The position numbers and the translations under genes were made by a program. From positions 1-64,000 of the forward strand of contig NC_021295.1 in assembly GCF_000402035.1 (NCBI RefSeq): a stretch of DNA of 64,000 bases, read 5' to 3'. The notes under the pieces are model-generated. The model was not told where the DNA came from, did not search any database, and worked only from the letters and a program-made list of their open reading frames with translations. Source of the DNA: Caballeronia insecticola (lineage in GTDB: Bacteria > Pseudomonadota > Gammaproteobacteria > Burkholderiales > Burkholderiaceae). Shown piece after piece: positions 25,724-34,567 of the stretch (position 1 is the first letter of the stretch; every line of letters begins with the position of its first letter).

Positions 25724-26674
25724 ATGAAAGCTCACCGGGTTTGCTTCCTTATCTACCCCGGGGTCGCGTCGTACGACGTAGCCGGTCCCGCGCAGGCGTT
25801 CGCCGCGGCTGGAAATGCCAGATACGTCGTAACCGTCGCCTCGGTATCGGGGGGAATCGTCGAGAGCGATTGCCCGGGACTTTCGTTTGCAAGCGTGGGC
25901 GCGACCGATCTGCACGGCACCTTCGACACGCTGATCATCCCTGGCGGTACGAACGCGCCAACGGCTGCAAAGGACCCGGTGTTGGTCGAGACGTTCAAAC
26001 GGCTCTCCGACCGGACGAAGCGAGTGGCGTCTGTTTGCACGGGTGCGTTCATCGCCGCGGAGGCTGGCTTGCTGGAAGGGCGTCGGGTTGCGACTCATTG
26101 GCGGTACTGTGACCTCTTCGCGGAACGCTACACGAACATTACGCTCGATCGAGATTCGATCTGGGTTCAGGACGACAAGTTCTGGTCCTCCGCTGGAGTC
26201 AGCGCGGGAGTCGATCTGGCGCTCGCGCTGATCGAAAGAGATCAGAGCGTCGCCGTTGCGCTCGGCGTGGCGCGAGAGCTCGTGGTGTTCCTCAAGCGAC
26301 CAGGCGGTCAGTCGCAGTTCAGCACCGTGCTGTCGGGCCAGATCGCGGATGCCGGCGGGCCGTTCGAATCGCTGTTCGCGTGGGTGGCCGACAATCTGGG
26401 AGGCGACTTGCGTGCCGAGGTACTGGCGGAAAGGGCGCATATGAGCCCGAGAACTTTCGCGCGTGCCTGCCTGGCGCGTATAGGCACCACGCCCGCCAAA
26501 GCCGTCGAGGCCATGCGCGTCCAGGCAGCCCGTGAATCGATCGAAAGCAGCGATACACCGCTCAGCGCGATAGCGATCCGTTACGGATTCGGTGACGAGC
26601 AACGCATGCGTCGAGCGTTTCAGCGTCAGTCGCACATCACGCCCAGCCAGATACGCGCGAGGTTCAGACCATAG
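25724..26674 (+). CDS. GlxA-type regulator: DJ-1/PfpI domain plus AraC helix-turn-helix
   Basis: This 316-residue activator has an N-terminal class I amidotransferase-like (DJ-1/PfpI) domain (about residues 5-185), with the nucleophile-elbow Cys in SVCTGAFIAAEAGLL, fused to a C-terminal AraC/XylS DNA-binding domain (about 215-312) ending IAIRYGFGDEQRMRRAFQRQ. Relatives control arginine, carnitine, glycine betaine and other amine pathways. The ATG at 25724 has AAAGGG upstream. No obvious target gene is adjacent, so its regulon is unknown. Confidence 0.9.
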   Translation: MKAHRVCFLIYPGVASYDVAGPAQAFAAAGNARYVVTVASVSGGIVESDCPGLSFASVGATDLHGTFDTLIIPGGTNAPTAAKDPVLVETFKRLSDRTKRVASVCTGAFIAAEAGLLEGRRVATHWRYCDLFAERYTNITLDRDSIWVQDDKFWSSAGVSAGVDLALALIERDQSVAVALGVARELVVFLKRPGGQSQFSTVLSGQIADAGGPFESLFAWVADNLGGDLRAEVLAERAHMSPRTFARACLARIGTTPAKAVEAMRVQAARESIESSDTPLSAIAIRYGFGDEQRMRRAFQRQSHITPSQIRARFRP

Positions 26675-27009
26675 CCGTTGGTTCGAATAAGTCGTGACGG
26701 TGCTATGTGTTTAGCGCACGATGCTTGAGGCGAATGCAAAACCGCCCATGTGCCACGCCCGACAGACGGGTTCGAGGCTGGCGATCGGTCCGTGCGCTGG
26801 CGACTCGGAACGCGCGCCCGCAAGATCGACGGTCACTTCGAGCAAGACGATCCTTTGTTTGGACACCCGATTCCCGCCTGTCGCCGCATGGACCGTCTCA
26901 TCGGATTGCAGATCATCGGCGCAGTGGTTGTGACGTATCTCTCCCCAAGGCGATTGGGCGGCTAAAAGAAAGATGCGCTACGATTCGCGATCAATCTAGA
27001 GGAAAAATC
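26675..27009. other. Intergenic region
   Basis: No supportable gene was found in these 335 bp. Short frames on both strands lack motifs and ribosome sites. The promoter and leader of the small gene at 27010 should lie here. Confidence 0.35.
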
Positions 27010-27201
27010 ATGAGGATCTGGAATATTCGCGAAGGCAGCCCTCACGGCGCATTGCTGGACGTCGTGACATCATCGGATGACACGACGGCGAAGGACGTAC
27101 TGGAAGGATGGATTCAATCCGCTCAAGCGAAGTACATCTCCCATATGCACGCCGTGGCCGTTCTCGCGCCCCATTATGAGCCGCTGAAGCTGAAAAGCTG
27201 A
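27010..27201 (+). CDS. Small hypothetical protein (63 aa)
   Basis: This short acidic/amphipathic protein begins MRIWNIREGSPHGALLDVV and has no signal peptide, membrane segment or cysteine. A GAGG site lies 8 bp before the ATG at 27010. An in-frame extension upstream has atypical Arg-rich composition and is rejected. I do not recognise the family. Confidence 0.55.
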   Translation: MRIWNIREGSPHGALLDVVTSSDDTTAKDVLEGWIQSAQAKYISHMHAVAVLAPHYEPLKLKS

Positions 27202-27427
27202 GAACTCGGAGGTAAGCGAATTCCTCGCCAATGTGGCGCCTTGATGGCCGGGAATATCTCGCAAGGTTTGGTCTGAGAAGTTGAACGACTGAAGCAGCCT
27301 GCGGATTCATCTACCAGCATGCCTGCTGTGCAGTCCTCCAGGATGAGGCGCAAAATGCACTTCACCTTCGAAGAGGACATCCGATTCGTTGAACTTCAAG
27401 GATCAGGCAACTTAGAGAGGACATTCA

Positions 27428-27946
27428 ATGTATCACCATGCCATCTTGCAATGCACACAGGCATTCATGACGATCGAAACGATGCTCGACAAGGCTGAAA
27501 AGCTCGCCGCGCTAAAATCGTTTGATGTAAATGTGCTTATGCACAGTAGACTTGCCCCAGACATGCAGCCCTTCGTGTATCAGGTGCAGAGTGCGTCGGA
27601 TTATCTGAAGGGTGGCGCGGCCTGGCTCTCCGGTCAGAAGCCGCCTCGGATGGAAGACACCGAAAAGACCATCGACGAAGTGCGCGCCCGGGTGAGGAAG
27701 ACCGTGGAGTTCACGCAGAGCGTCACGGAGGATCAATACACGAATGCGGGCGAGCAGCAAATCAAGGTCTCATGGGTGCCCGGTAAAGTCATCCTCGGCC
27801 GGGATTACCTGCTTCAGATGGTCATTCCGAATGTCTATTTCCACATCGGCATGGCCTATGCGATCTTGCGGAAAGACGGTGTGGATGTCGGGAAGCTGGA
27901 CTTTCTCGGCCCCATGAACTTCATCGATTCAGCGGATTTGCCCTGA
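27428..27946 (+). CDS. DUF1993-family protein (DinB-like helical bundle)
   Basis: This 172-residue protein matches the DUF1993 pattern: an N-terminal helix with a Leu-rich face (AFMTIETMLDKAEKLAAL), the block SRLAPDMQPFVYQVQSASDY, and a late PNVYFHIGMAYAILRKDGVDVGKLDFLG. These proteins share the four-helix fold of DinB/YfiT enzymes, but their biochemical function is unknown. AGAGAGGA precedes the ATG. It lies 12 bp before the thioredoxin gene, so the two are probably co-transcribed. Confidence 0.85.
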   Translation: MYHHAILQCTQAFMTIETMLDKAEKLAALKSFDVNVLMHSRLAPDMQPFVYQVQSASDYLKGGAAWLSGQKPPRMEDTEKTIDEVRARVRKTVEFTQSVTEDQYTNAGEQQIKVSWVPGKVILGRDYLLQMVIPNVYFHIGMAYAILRKDGVDVGKLDFLGPMNFIDSADLP

Positions 27947-27958
27947 CCGGGATGCTCA

Positions 27959-28291
27959 ATGATGAACGAGCTGATCAAGCAGGTGAGCGACGCATCTTTT
28001 GAAGACGACGTGATCAGATCCGGGAAACCGGTTCTTGTCGACTTCTGGGCGACATGGTGCGAGCCGTGCGTCGTCAGTGCGCCCATTCTGGAAGAGATCT
28101 CGCAAGAATTCGCGGATCGTATTCGCGTAGCGAAGATCGACGTGGATCAGCATCACGCGACTGCCGCGAGGTTTGGAGTGCGGGCCATTCCCACTGTCGT
28201 GTTGTTCAAGGATGGCGCGATCAAGGCGCAGCAGGTTGGCGTGGTCTCGAAGACTGAACTGGGCAGGTTCATCGAGAGGCATCTGAAGTAG
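27959..28291 (+). CDS. Thioredoxin with WCEPC active site
   Basis: This 110-residue thioredoxin has VDFWATWCEPC with the active-site pair near residues 34-37 and the cis-proline loop AIPTVVLF. The middle residues are Glu-Pro instead of the usual Gly-Pro, which can shift the redox potential. There is no signal peptide, so it is cytoplasmic. It follows the DUF1993 gene closely and precedes a hydrolase. It is an accessory paralogue rather than necessarily the housekeeping thioredoxin. Confidence 0.92.
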   Translation: MMNELIKQVSDASFEDDVIRSGKPVLVDFWATWCEPCVVSAPILEEISQEFADRIRVAKIDVDQHHATAARFGVRAIPTVVLFKDGAIKAQQVGVVSKTELGRFIERHLK

Positions 28292-28381
28292 GCAGTTGCC
28301 GCACGAACATTGAACCCGGCCGCAGGCAGGTCGCGATGCCGGGCAGCTTTTCATCGCGGTCTGGCGATTTGGGAGCGCATC

Positions 28382-29146
28382 ATGTCGAGCGAACGATTCG
28401 ATTTCACCGGTGCCGACGGTCAGTTGCTGGCCGGACGGCTGGATCATCCAGAAAGCGAGTTGCGTGGCTACGCCCTTTTTGCACACTGCTTTACGTGCGG
28501 CAAGGATGTCTTCGCCGCAAGCCGCATCGCGCAGGCAATGACGGAGCATGGAATCGCCGTGCTTCGCTTCGATTTCACGGGGCTCGGCGCGAGCGAGGGC
28601 GAGTTCGCCAACACGAATTTCTCGTCGAACTGTCTCGACTTGATCGCTGCCGCGAACCATCTCTCGCAGAGAAAGCAGCGTCCCGCGCTTCTTATCGGAC
28701 ATAGTCTGGGCGGCGCGGCCGTACTTGCGGCCGCCGGTCAGATCGAAGGAATCCGGGCGATCGTGACGATCGCGGCGCCGCGGGATCCATCGCATGTGAC
28801 AGGGCTCTTTCGCGAGCATCTGGACACGATTCGGCAGCAGGGCGAAGCGGATGTTCAGTTGGCCGGGAGAACCTTTCGCGTCAAGAAGCAATTCCTCGAA
28901 GATGCGGCGGAACATAACCTGACGCAAAGGATTTCGGAGTTGAGAACGCCGCTACTCGTCATGCATTCACCGGACGACAAGACGGTCGACATTCAAAACG
29001 CGGCGCACATCTTCAATGCGGCCAAACATCCGAAGAGCTTCATTTCGCTGGCAGGCGCCGATCATCTACTTTCGCGAAAGGCCGACGCGATTTACGCCGC
29101 CCGGGTCATCTCGGCCTGGAGCGCCCGTTACATCGAGGCCGGCTGA
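28382..29146 (+). CDS. Alpha/beta hydrolase resembling the N-terminal half of hydrolase-OsmC fusions
   Basis: This 254-residue serine hydrolase has the nucleophile elbow GHSLGGAAV, an oxyanion region (YALFAHCFTCGKD), an acid region (MHSPDDKTVD) and a late His (AGADHLL). The LRFDFTGLGASEGEFANTNF block is characteristic of proteins in which this hydrolase is fused to an OsmC peroxidase domain. Here the OsmC half is absent. GGGAGC lies just before the ATG at 28382; an upstream extension is Arg-rich and unlikely. Its 3' end overlaps the convergent gene at 29128. Confidence 0.88.
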   Translation: MSSERFDFTGADGQLLAGRLDHPESELRGYALFAHCFTCGKDVFAASRIAQAMTEHGIAVLRFDFTGLGASEGEFANTNFSSNCLDLIAAANHLSQRKQRPALLIGHSLGGAAVLAAAGQIEGIRAIVTIAAPRDPSHVTGLFREHLDTIRQQGEADVQLAGRTFRVKKQFLEDAAEHNLTQRISELRTPLLVMHSPDDKTVDIQNAAHIFNAAKHPKSFISLAGADHLLSRKADAIYAARVISAWSARYIEAG

Positions 29147-29802
29147 CGGGCGGCACGATTGTCGATCTCAGCGATAAGCGCATCGATATAGGCATCATGC
29201 AGGTTATTCTGTCGTAGGGCTTGATGCAGCTTCCTGACGTAATCGAGGTTCGTTCCGAGCGCACCGGACGCCGCCGAGATGATCGGGGCAACGACCGCGG
29301 CTTCCGAATTGTTCTCGTGATGCGGATGACTGGTCTCTGCGACGAACGCCAGTGCCGTCAGCTCCTGACCGTTCGTCAAGGTGACCTTCGCCCAGGTCGG
29401 CCGATATGCGCCAGTTACCATCTCGCGAACCCAGATCATCCGAAGTTCGTCATTCAGACCTTCGTCAGGAAGACGAAGGATGACGCCAGCCGATTCTCCC
29501 CCGCGCTCGAGTGACAACATTCGCCCCGGAGCCTCGACGCTAGCGCGTCCGGCTATGGTGCGCAGACAAAAGCTGCGATGCCATCCGCTGAGGGTCGCCA
29601 CTCTTCGATCTGCGTACTCGAAGAGCGGATTCCAAAGCAGTGATCCATAGGCGAAGAGCCATACCTCACCGTCTTTTGGACGGGACTCCATTGTCTCGTT
29701 GAGAGACGCATGGATTTTTTCAAGTGGCCACAGAATGTCTTCCGGAACATCCGAGAATGCCTGATGATAAGCGCCCGAAAGAATCGACTGTCTCGATAGC
29801 AC
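29128..29802 (-). CDS. Gamma-glutamylcyclotransferase (ChaC-like)
   Basis: This 224-residue protein carries the ChaC/GGCT fold signature VWLFAYGSLLWNP near residue 47 and continues with SGWHRSFCLRTIAGR and LRMIWVREMVTGAYRPTW, as in bacterial ChaC proteins that degrade glutathione to 5-oxoproline and Cys-Gly. The start is taken as GTG at 29802, with GGGAG 7 bp upstream; a TTG at 29820 has no ribosome site. It is convergent with and overlaps the hydrolase by 19 bp. Proximity to thioredoxin and hydrolase genes fits a thiol-metabolism theme, but that is inference. Confidence 0.88.
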   Translation of the reverse strand: MLSRQSILSGAYHQAFSDVPEDILWPLEKIHASLNETMESRPKDGEVWLFAYGSLLWNPLFEYADRRVATLSGWHRSFCLRTIAGRASVEAPGRMLSLERGGESAGVILRLPDEGLNDELRMIWVREMVTGAYRPTWAKVTLTNGQELTALAFVAETSHPHHENNSEAAVVAPIISAASGALGTNLDYVRKLHQALRQNNLHDAYIDALIAEIDNRAARQPASM

Positions 29803-30275
29803 GTTGACTCCCGCAATCAAGCACGCAATGAATGTAGCGATGTCGACATTCTACGCGGGACCATGGCTCGGATACATCGCGGTTCCGCAAAGGCAACTGT
29901 TCGGTATTCCGAATAATCAAATGCTCGTGTGTATCAGCACAGATGGGAAGCAGTGGACGGAACAAGCGTTCACGCATGTTTGGCACAACGACTCCGCTAA
30001 TCCTGCCTCGTTTTCGCTGATACAGATAGTCCATGCCCGGACCGTGCCGGGCTTCGAAAAAACAAAAAAGCGCCGACGATTCGCCGGCGCAAGAGCCCTG
30101 GAGTTGAACGACTACCAAGGAAAGAGTGCTGACCTGCTACGTATGCAAAGCCCGGTCGGCCATGTGCGGCTATAGCCTTTCCTGCCTTCAACAATTGAAT
30201 GCTCCGACCACGTGTCCGCGCCGTCATAACCGCAACATCAACGCTACCGGCAGACCCGCCGTATCGCTTTCGGGA
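29803..30275. other. Intergenic region with a minus-strand terminator
   Basis: No gene is assigned in these 473 bp. One plus-strand frame (about 29830-30117) has protein-like composition but runs through the minus-strand terminator at 30057-30090 and has no ribosome site, so I leave it out. Confidence 0.4.
30057..30090 (-). terminator. Rho-independent terminator
   Basis: Read on the minus strand, the stem GCGCCG...CGGCGC (30085-30090 with 30070-30075, and inner CG pairs) is followed by TTTTTTGTTTTTT. It lies about 185 bp downstream of the DUF4148 gene stop and would end that transcript. Confidence 0.7.
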
Positions 30276-30551
30276 TTACTGGACTGCGACGGAGCCATGA
30301 CGGTTCGAACTGGCCAGTTCCTTGCCTGCATCATTCGTCACGGAATCGTGCTTGGCAGCGGCGAGCGAATCTTGCGCCGAAGCCTTGCTTTCCGCCGCAA
30401 GTGTCTGGGCGCTCTGACCGCGCTGCGATGCAGGTGCACCGTCCACCGGGCTGTAATGAGGCGCCGGGCCATAGCCGCTGGCGAACGCCTGGCTCGAAAT
30501 TGCTGCGAGGCCTACGAGAACAACAGAGGCGAGGGACTTGACTGCTTTCAT
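30276..30551 (-). CDS. DUF4148 secreted protein
   Basis: This 91-residue protein has a Sec signal peptide (about residues 1-24, ending SQAFA) and a short mature part with YGPAPHYSPVDGAPASQRGQ-like composition and a Ser/Ala-rich helix. This is the DUF4148 pattern of small envelope proteins common in Burkholderiaceae; function unknown. GGAGC lies before the ATG. A terminator follows at 30057-30090. Confidence 0.85.
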   Translation of the reverse strand: MKAVKSLASVVLVGLAAISSQAFASGYGPAPHYSPVDGAPASQRGQSAQTLAAESKASAQDSLAAAKHDSVTNDAGKELASSNRHGSVAVQ

Positions 30552-30883
30552 GATAGCTCCGTAACGATTGTCGACTGAGTATGGTGAAGCTCGCTACAAG
30601 TTCGTGAGTGCGTCGCAACTTGTGAGACGGAGTCTATGCAGAAGCAACAAAAAGATAAATTGTTAGAATTGAAATCACTTTTGTGCACGGGCAAATAATC
30701 AAAATCCCGTTCCAAGAGCAGAATCTCATGGAAGCAGCCGGCGACGACACATAGCGTCATCGGGCTTTGGAGAGGGGCAAGCAAGCGTGCCCTGATCGCA
30801 TGGCTTCGTTCGCTTGTCTAATCGAACCGTTTCCTGGCTGCGCCGTGCTTGCATCCCGAATCTGTAATTGCCATCATTCCGAT
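30552..30883. other. AT-rich intergenic region between divergent genes
   Basis: These 332 bp separate the DUF4148 gene (minus) and the Rrf2 gene (plus). The part near 30640-30700 is AT-rich. I see no clear operator or gene. Confidence 0.35.
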
Positions 30884-31384
30884 ATGAGCTCATCCAACGT
30901 TCAGTTCTCTGTCGCAGCGCATATCCTTGCCGTCATCGGATGCCATCGTGGGGGCGAGGTGAAGTCCGCGTTGCTTGCGAGCAGTGTGAATGCCCAACCC
31001 GCCTTCGTCCGACGCGCATTGGCCAAGCTGTCCAAGGCCGGCCTCGTCATTGCCACGCGGGGCAGAAACGGATCATCCGTGCTTTCGCGGGATCCGCGCG
31101 AGATTTCACTTCTCGACATTTATCTGGCCAGTGAGGCTCCCTCGACCTTCTTTGTCCACGAGTATCCGATCGACAATGATTGCCCTGTAAGCCGAAATTT
31201 CAAGGACTCGATGTCGATGATTCGCGACAAGTCGCAGTCAGCTTTCGAAGCAAGCCTTGCCCGGCAAACACTTGCCGATCTGATCGAAAACATCGAGAGC
31301 GTCCAGAGCGACACCGGCAGGCCGCGTCGCAGGAAGGCCCGGCAAGGCGCGGAAGCTGCAACGGCCTCGCACGGCCGGTCATAG
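30884..31384 (+). CDS. Rrf2-family transcriptional regulator
   Basis: This 166-residue protein has the Rrf2 winged helix in residues 1-80 (SVAAHILAVIGCHRGGEVKSALLASSVNAQPAFVRRALAKLSKAGLV) and a helical dimerisation region. The three-Cys iron-sulfur ligand set of IscR/NsrR is not present: only isolated Cys residues (CHRGG, NDCPVS) are seen. It is therefore a non-cluster or YwnA-like member. The ATG at 30884 is chosen because the upstream part does not fit the family. It is a single gene with no obvious target beside it. Confidence 0.85.
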   Translation: MSSSNVQFSVAAHILAVIGCHRGGEVKSALLASSVNAQPAFVRRALAKLSKAGLVIATRGRNGSSVLSRDPREISLLDIYLASEAPSTFFVHEYPIDNDCPVSRNFKDSMSMIRDKSQSAFEASLARQTLADLIENIESVQSDTGRPRRRKARQGAEAATASHGRS

Positions 31385-31580
31385 CGCATGACGGCGCCGA
31401 CGCAGCCGGCCATTCGCTGCCAACGGCGCGGTCGATCAGCGACCCATTCACGTCGCTTCGATGACGGCGAATCCGCTTTAGTCCAGCCTCGACAAGGCTC
31501 CGCTGCCTCCCGCCTCGAATTCCTGCGTTCGCGCGCCGGTAGGATCGCGCGGGTCTGTGGATTTCTTGCAAGATAATTGT

Positions 31581-31611
31581 TATAATCCAGATCACAATTT
31601 GTCCGTTGTGA
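31581..31611 (+). promoter_or_regulatory. -10 box and dyad before the LysR gene
   Basis: TATAAT (31581-31586) is followed by TCACAA-N8-TTGTGA (31592-31611), a perfect 6-bp dyad. It lies 72 bp before the LysR-type gene. No good -35 is visible at 17 bp. It is a candidate autoregulatory site. Confidence 0.4.
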
Positions 31612-31682
31612 GCATGCGACCGTATTCCGGCATCGCCAACATCCGACGCTTTGACGGACGCCGGCCTATTGGAGAAACAGGT

Positions 31683-32693
31683 ATGGATCGTCTGCAGGCA
31701 ATGGAAGTGTTCACGAAGGTGGTCGAACTCAACAGTTTCTCCAGGGCGGCCGAAGCGCTCGGTCTGCCCCCGGCGTCGGCGACAACCATCATACAAAAAC
31801 TCGAATCGCGGCTGAACGTGAGATTGATGAATCGCACGACGCGCAAATTGAAGCTGACACCCGAAGGAGCGGAATACTACGAGACGTGCGTTCGCGTGCT
31901 TGCTGCTATCGAGGAAGGCGAGCATGCGGTGGTCGGCTCGGGCAAGGGGCCTCGCGGGAAGCTGAGAATCGACATGCCAGGATCGCTCGGCAAGATAATC
32001 GTCGTTCCGCAGATAGCCAGTTTTCGTGCGATGTATCCGGATATCGATCTGATGATCGGTTTCAGTGACAGGGATGTCGATCTCGTCGAGGATAGTGTCG
32101 ATTGCGCGATCAGGGTCGGCCCGCTTCAGGATTCAAGCCTGGTCGCAAGAAAGCTGGGTTCCACGGACATCATCACTGCCGCCAGCCCGGCCTATCTGGA
32201 GCGTCATGGCGTGCCGAGATCGCTCGCAGACCTGGACGGCCACACGACCGTGCATTATTTCTCCAGCCGCTCGGGGCGAACGCTGGATCTGACCTTCGTC
32301 GGCGCGGACGGAACGAGCGAGATCAAGATGCGCGGCAGTCTTGCATTCAACGACGCCGAGGCGCACGTGTTGGCCGGCGTGGACGGAGCGGGAATCATCC
32401 AGGCTCCCAGGCATATTGCTCATGCGCATCTGGCGTCGGGAGCGCTCGTGGAAGTGCTGCCACAACTGAGGCCGCGTGCGAAAAGCATCTCAGCGGTATT
32501 TCCGCAAAGCAGGCATGTCGCACCCAAGGTGCGCGTCTTCGTCGATTGGGTGGCAGGGCTTTTCAGCGAATGTCCGATGCTCGGTGGTGGAGTCGTGGCG
32601 GAACGCGCGGCCGCTAACCATCCGATGACGGCCTCTTTGCCTGTTGCACGACGGGTGGCGACAGACGAACGAGCCATCGAGCTGGCTGCCTGA
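31683..32693 (+). CDS. LysR-family transcriptional regulator
   Basis: This 336-residue regulator has the LysR winged helix at residues 1-60 (MEVFTKVVELNSFSRAAEALGLPPASATTIIQKLE) and a type 2 periplasmic-binding-like effector domain at about 90-295 (KLRIDMPGSLGK, DCAIRVGPLQDSSLVARKLG). This is the common betaproteobacterial subgroup ending with a PKVRVFVDWVAGLF block, followed here by a tail of about 40 residues. The ATG at 31683 has GGAGAA upstream. It precedes the aldehyde dehydrogenase in the same direction, a possible target. Confidence 0.92.
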   Translation: MDRLQAMEVFTKVVELNSFSRAAEALGLPPASATTIIQKLESRLNVRLMNRTTRKLKLTPEGAEYYETCVRVLAAIEEGEHAVVGSGKGPRGKLRIDMPGSLGKIIVVPQIASFRAMYPDIDLMIGFSDRDVDLVEDSVDCAIRVGPLQDSSLVARKLGSTDIITAASPAYLERHGVPRSLADLDGHTTVHYFSSRSGRTLDLTFVGADGTSEIKMRGSLAFNDAEAHVLAGVDGAGIIQAPRHIAHAHLASGALVEVLPQLRPRAKSISAVFPQSRHVAPKVRVFVDWVAGLFSECPMLGGGVVAERAAANHPMTASLPVARRVATDERAIELAA

Positions 32694-32963
32694 CATCATC
32701 TTCTCGCCCTGCTTCTGATTCGACGGCCGGTACGGGATTGCGCCTCAGTGATCGTGTCGTTGACAGCGGGCGAGCCATACCGTGCATCGTTTCGCATTTT
32801 CGAAGTAAGATACGTCAAGATAGTGATCGACCGCCAGATTTTCCGTGTCGGTCGCGAGCCGGCCGGTTCGGTTATGTTCCGGCGTTCCGGGTCCATCCCG
32901 GCAGCACAGGCCTGAGCCGAACGAAGCCACCGGGAGCTCGATGATCATCGCGGTGACGAGATC

Positions 32964-34418
32964 ATGAATAAATCGGACCGTTCAATGCGAACGCACTCGC
33001 GCTTGTTCATCAACGGCGAGTGGGTACAGGCAACGGGCGATCGCTATACGGACTTGTTCGATCCAAGCTCGGGAGCCGTCAGCGGCAGGCTCATCCATGC
33101 CAGCAAGGCTGATCTCGTGGCCGCCGTGGAGACGAGCCGAGCGGGATACTCTGCATGGCGTAATCGTTCAGGCGTCGGCCGATGCAAGCACATGCGAGAA
33201 GCAGCGAATCTCCTGCGAGAGCGCTCGCTCGAAATTGCCAGCCTGTTGACGCGAGAGCAAGGAAAGCCCCGTAGGGAATCGGGCATCGAGGTCGCTGTGT
33301 CGGCGGATCTGCTCGACTGGTTTGCGGAAGAGGGACAGCGTGCATACGGACGATTGATACCGGCGCGGAGTCCGGGAATTACGCAGTCTGTGCTGCGCGA
33401 ACCGGTCGGCCCCGTCGCCGCATTCTCTCCGTGGAATTTTCCGATCTCGCAAACCCTGCGCAAGATAGCGCCGGCGCTGGCCGCCGGCTGTTCGGTCGTG
33501 GTGAATCCGCCAGAAGAAACGCCAGCGGCGACCTCGGTGCTGGCCGAGATCTTTCGCGACGCCAGCTTTCCACCCGGCGTGGTGAATATCGTGTACGGGC
33601 CGCTGTCTGAAGTATCGGAGTACCTGATTTCGCACACGGCGATCCGGCAAGTGACCTTCACCGGGCCCGCGCGCGAAGGCAAGCCCATTGCCGCCCTGGC
33701 TGGCATGCACATGAAACGATGCATGCTGGAACTTGGCGGGCACGCGCCAACCCTGATCTTCGATGACGCTGATATGGAAATGGCGGCGAGGCTGTTGACC
33801 TTTGCCAAATTCAGGCATTCCGGTCAGGTGTGTACATCGCCGACCCGTTTCCTGGTTCAAGCAGGTGTCTACGAAGCGTTCAAAAGTCGATTCGTCAACG
33901 CGGCGAAACAGATCCGGGTGGGTAACGGGAAGGACGCGGACGTGACGATGGGGCCGATGCTGAGCGCTCGACGTCTCCAGGAAGTGGAGGATCTGATCCG
34001 CGACGCAACGGAAAAGGGTGCGCGGATTGAAACTGGCGGGGAACGGCTGGGAAAGGTTGGCAACTTTCTGGCGCCAACGATTCTCTCCGGTGTCACGCCG
34101 GAGATGCGCATCATGAACGAAGAACTGTACGGACCCGTTGCGCTTCTCATGGCCTTCGACAGCACGGAAGATGCGATCCGGGAAGCCAACAGGTTGTCGT
34201 TTGGTCTGGCCTCCTATGCCTTCACGCGCTCGGCCATCACCGCGCAGCGGCTCACCTCGGAACTCGAGGTCGGGATGTTGTCGATCAATCACTTGGGCTT
34301 CGCTCTACCGGAAACCCCATTCTCCGGCGTGAAAGACAGCGGTTACGGATCAGATGGAGGCGCAGAGGCAGTCGATAGCTTTCTCACAACGAAGTTTGTC
34401 ACGCATGCGAATGCATGA
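32964..34418 (+). CDS. Aldehyde dehydrogenase family protein, altered NAD-binding motifs
   Basis: This 484-residue protein resembles NAD(P)-dependent succinate-semialdehyde/medium-chain aldehyde dehydrogenases: PWNFP near residue 158, general-base Glu in MLELGGH, nucleophile Cys in GQVCTSPTRF, and EELYGPV. Two cofactor-contact motifs are unusual: the normal KPxEETP Lys is Asn (VVNPPEETP), and FTGS is FTGP. The catalytic Cys and Glu remain, so the enzyme may still act with changed cofactor affinity, or may be redirected to esterase/thioesterase chemistry. The ATG at 32964 has GGTGACGAG upstream. Confidence 0.88.
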   Translation: MNKSDRSMRTHSRLFINGEWVQATGDRYTDLFDPSSGAVSGRLIHASKADLVAAVETSRAGYSAWRNRSGVGRCKHMREAANLLRERSLEIASLLTREQGKPRRESGIEVAVSADLLDWFAEEGQRAYGRLIPARSPGITQSVLREPVGPVAAFSPWNFPISQTLRKIAPALAAGCSVVVNPPEETPAATSVLAEIFRDASFPPGVVNIVYGPLSEVSEYLISHTAIRQVTFTGPAREGKPIAALAGMHMKRCMLELGGHAPTLIFDDADMEMAARLLTFAKFRHSGQVCTSPTRFLVQAGVYEAFKSRFVNAAKQIRVGNGKDADVTMGPMLSARRLQEVEDLIRDATEKGARIETGGERLGKVGNFLAPTILSGVTPEMRIMNEELYGPVALLMAFDSTEDAIREANRLSFGLASYAFTRSAITAQRLTSELEVGMLSINHLGFALPETPFSGVKDSGYGSDGGAEAVDSFLTTKFVTHANA

Positions 34419-34567
34419 ACGTGTTGGAGCGCATTTCGGCTCGCCGAGGCTTGAAAAGTGCGGAAGGGTATCTCGTTTGAACGTCGAGGCGCGATGAAAT
34501 ACCGAAGGGCGCCTCTTCGAATCCACGATCCGGCGCATACTCTTTCGGCACGCGCTGATGCAAACCG

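Noticed and set aside
29830..30117. Plus-strand frame containing DGKQWTEQAFTHVW
   Set aside because: It crosses the minus-strand terminator and lacks a ribosome site; probably chance.
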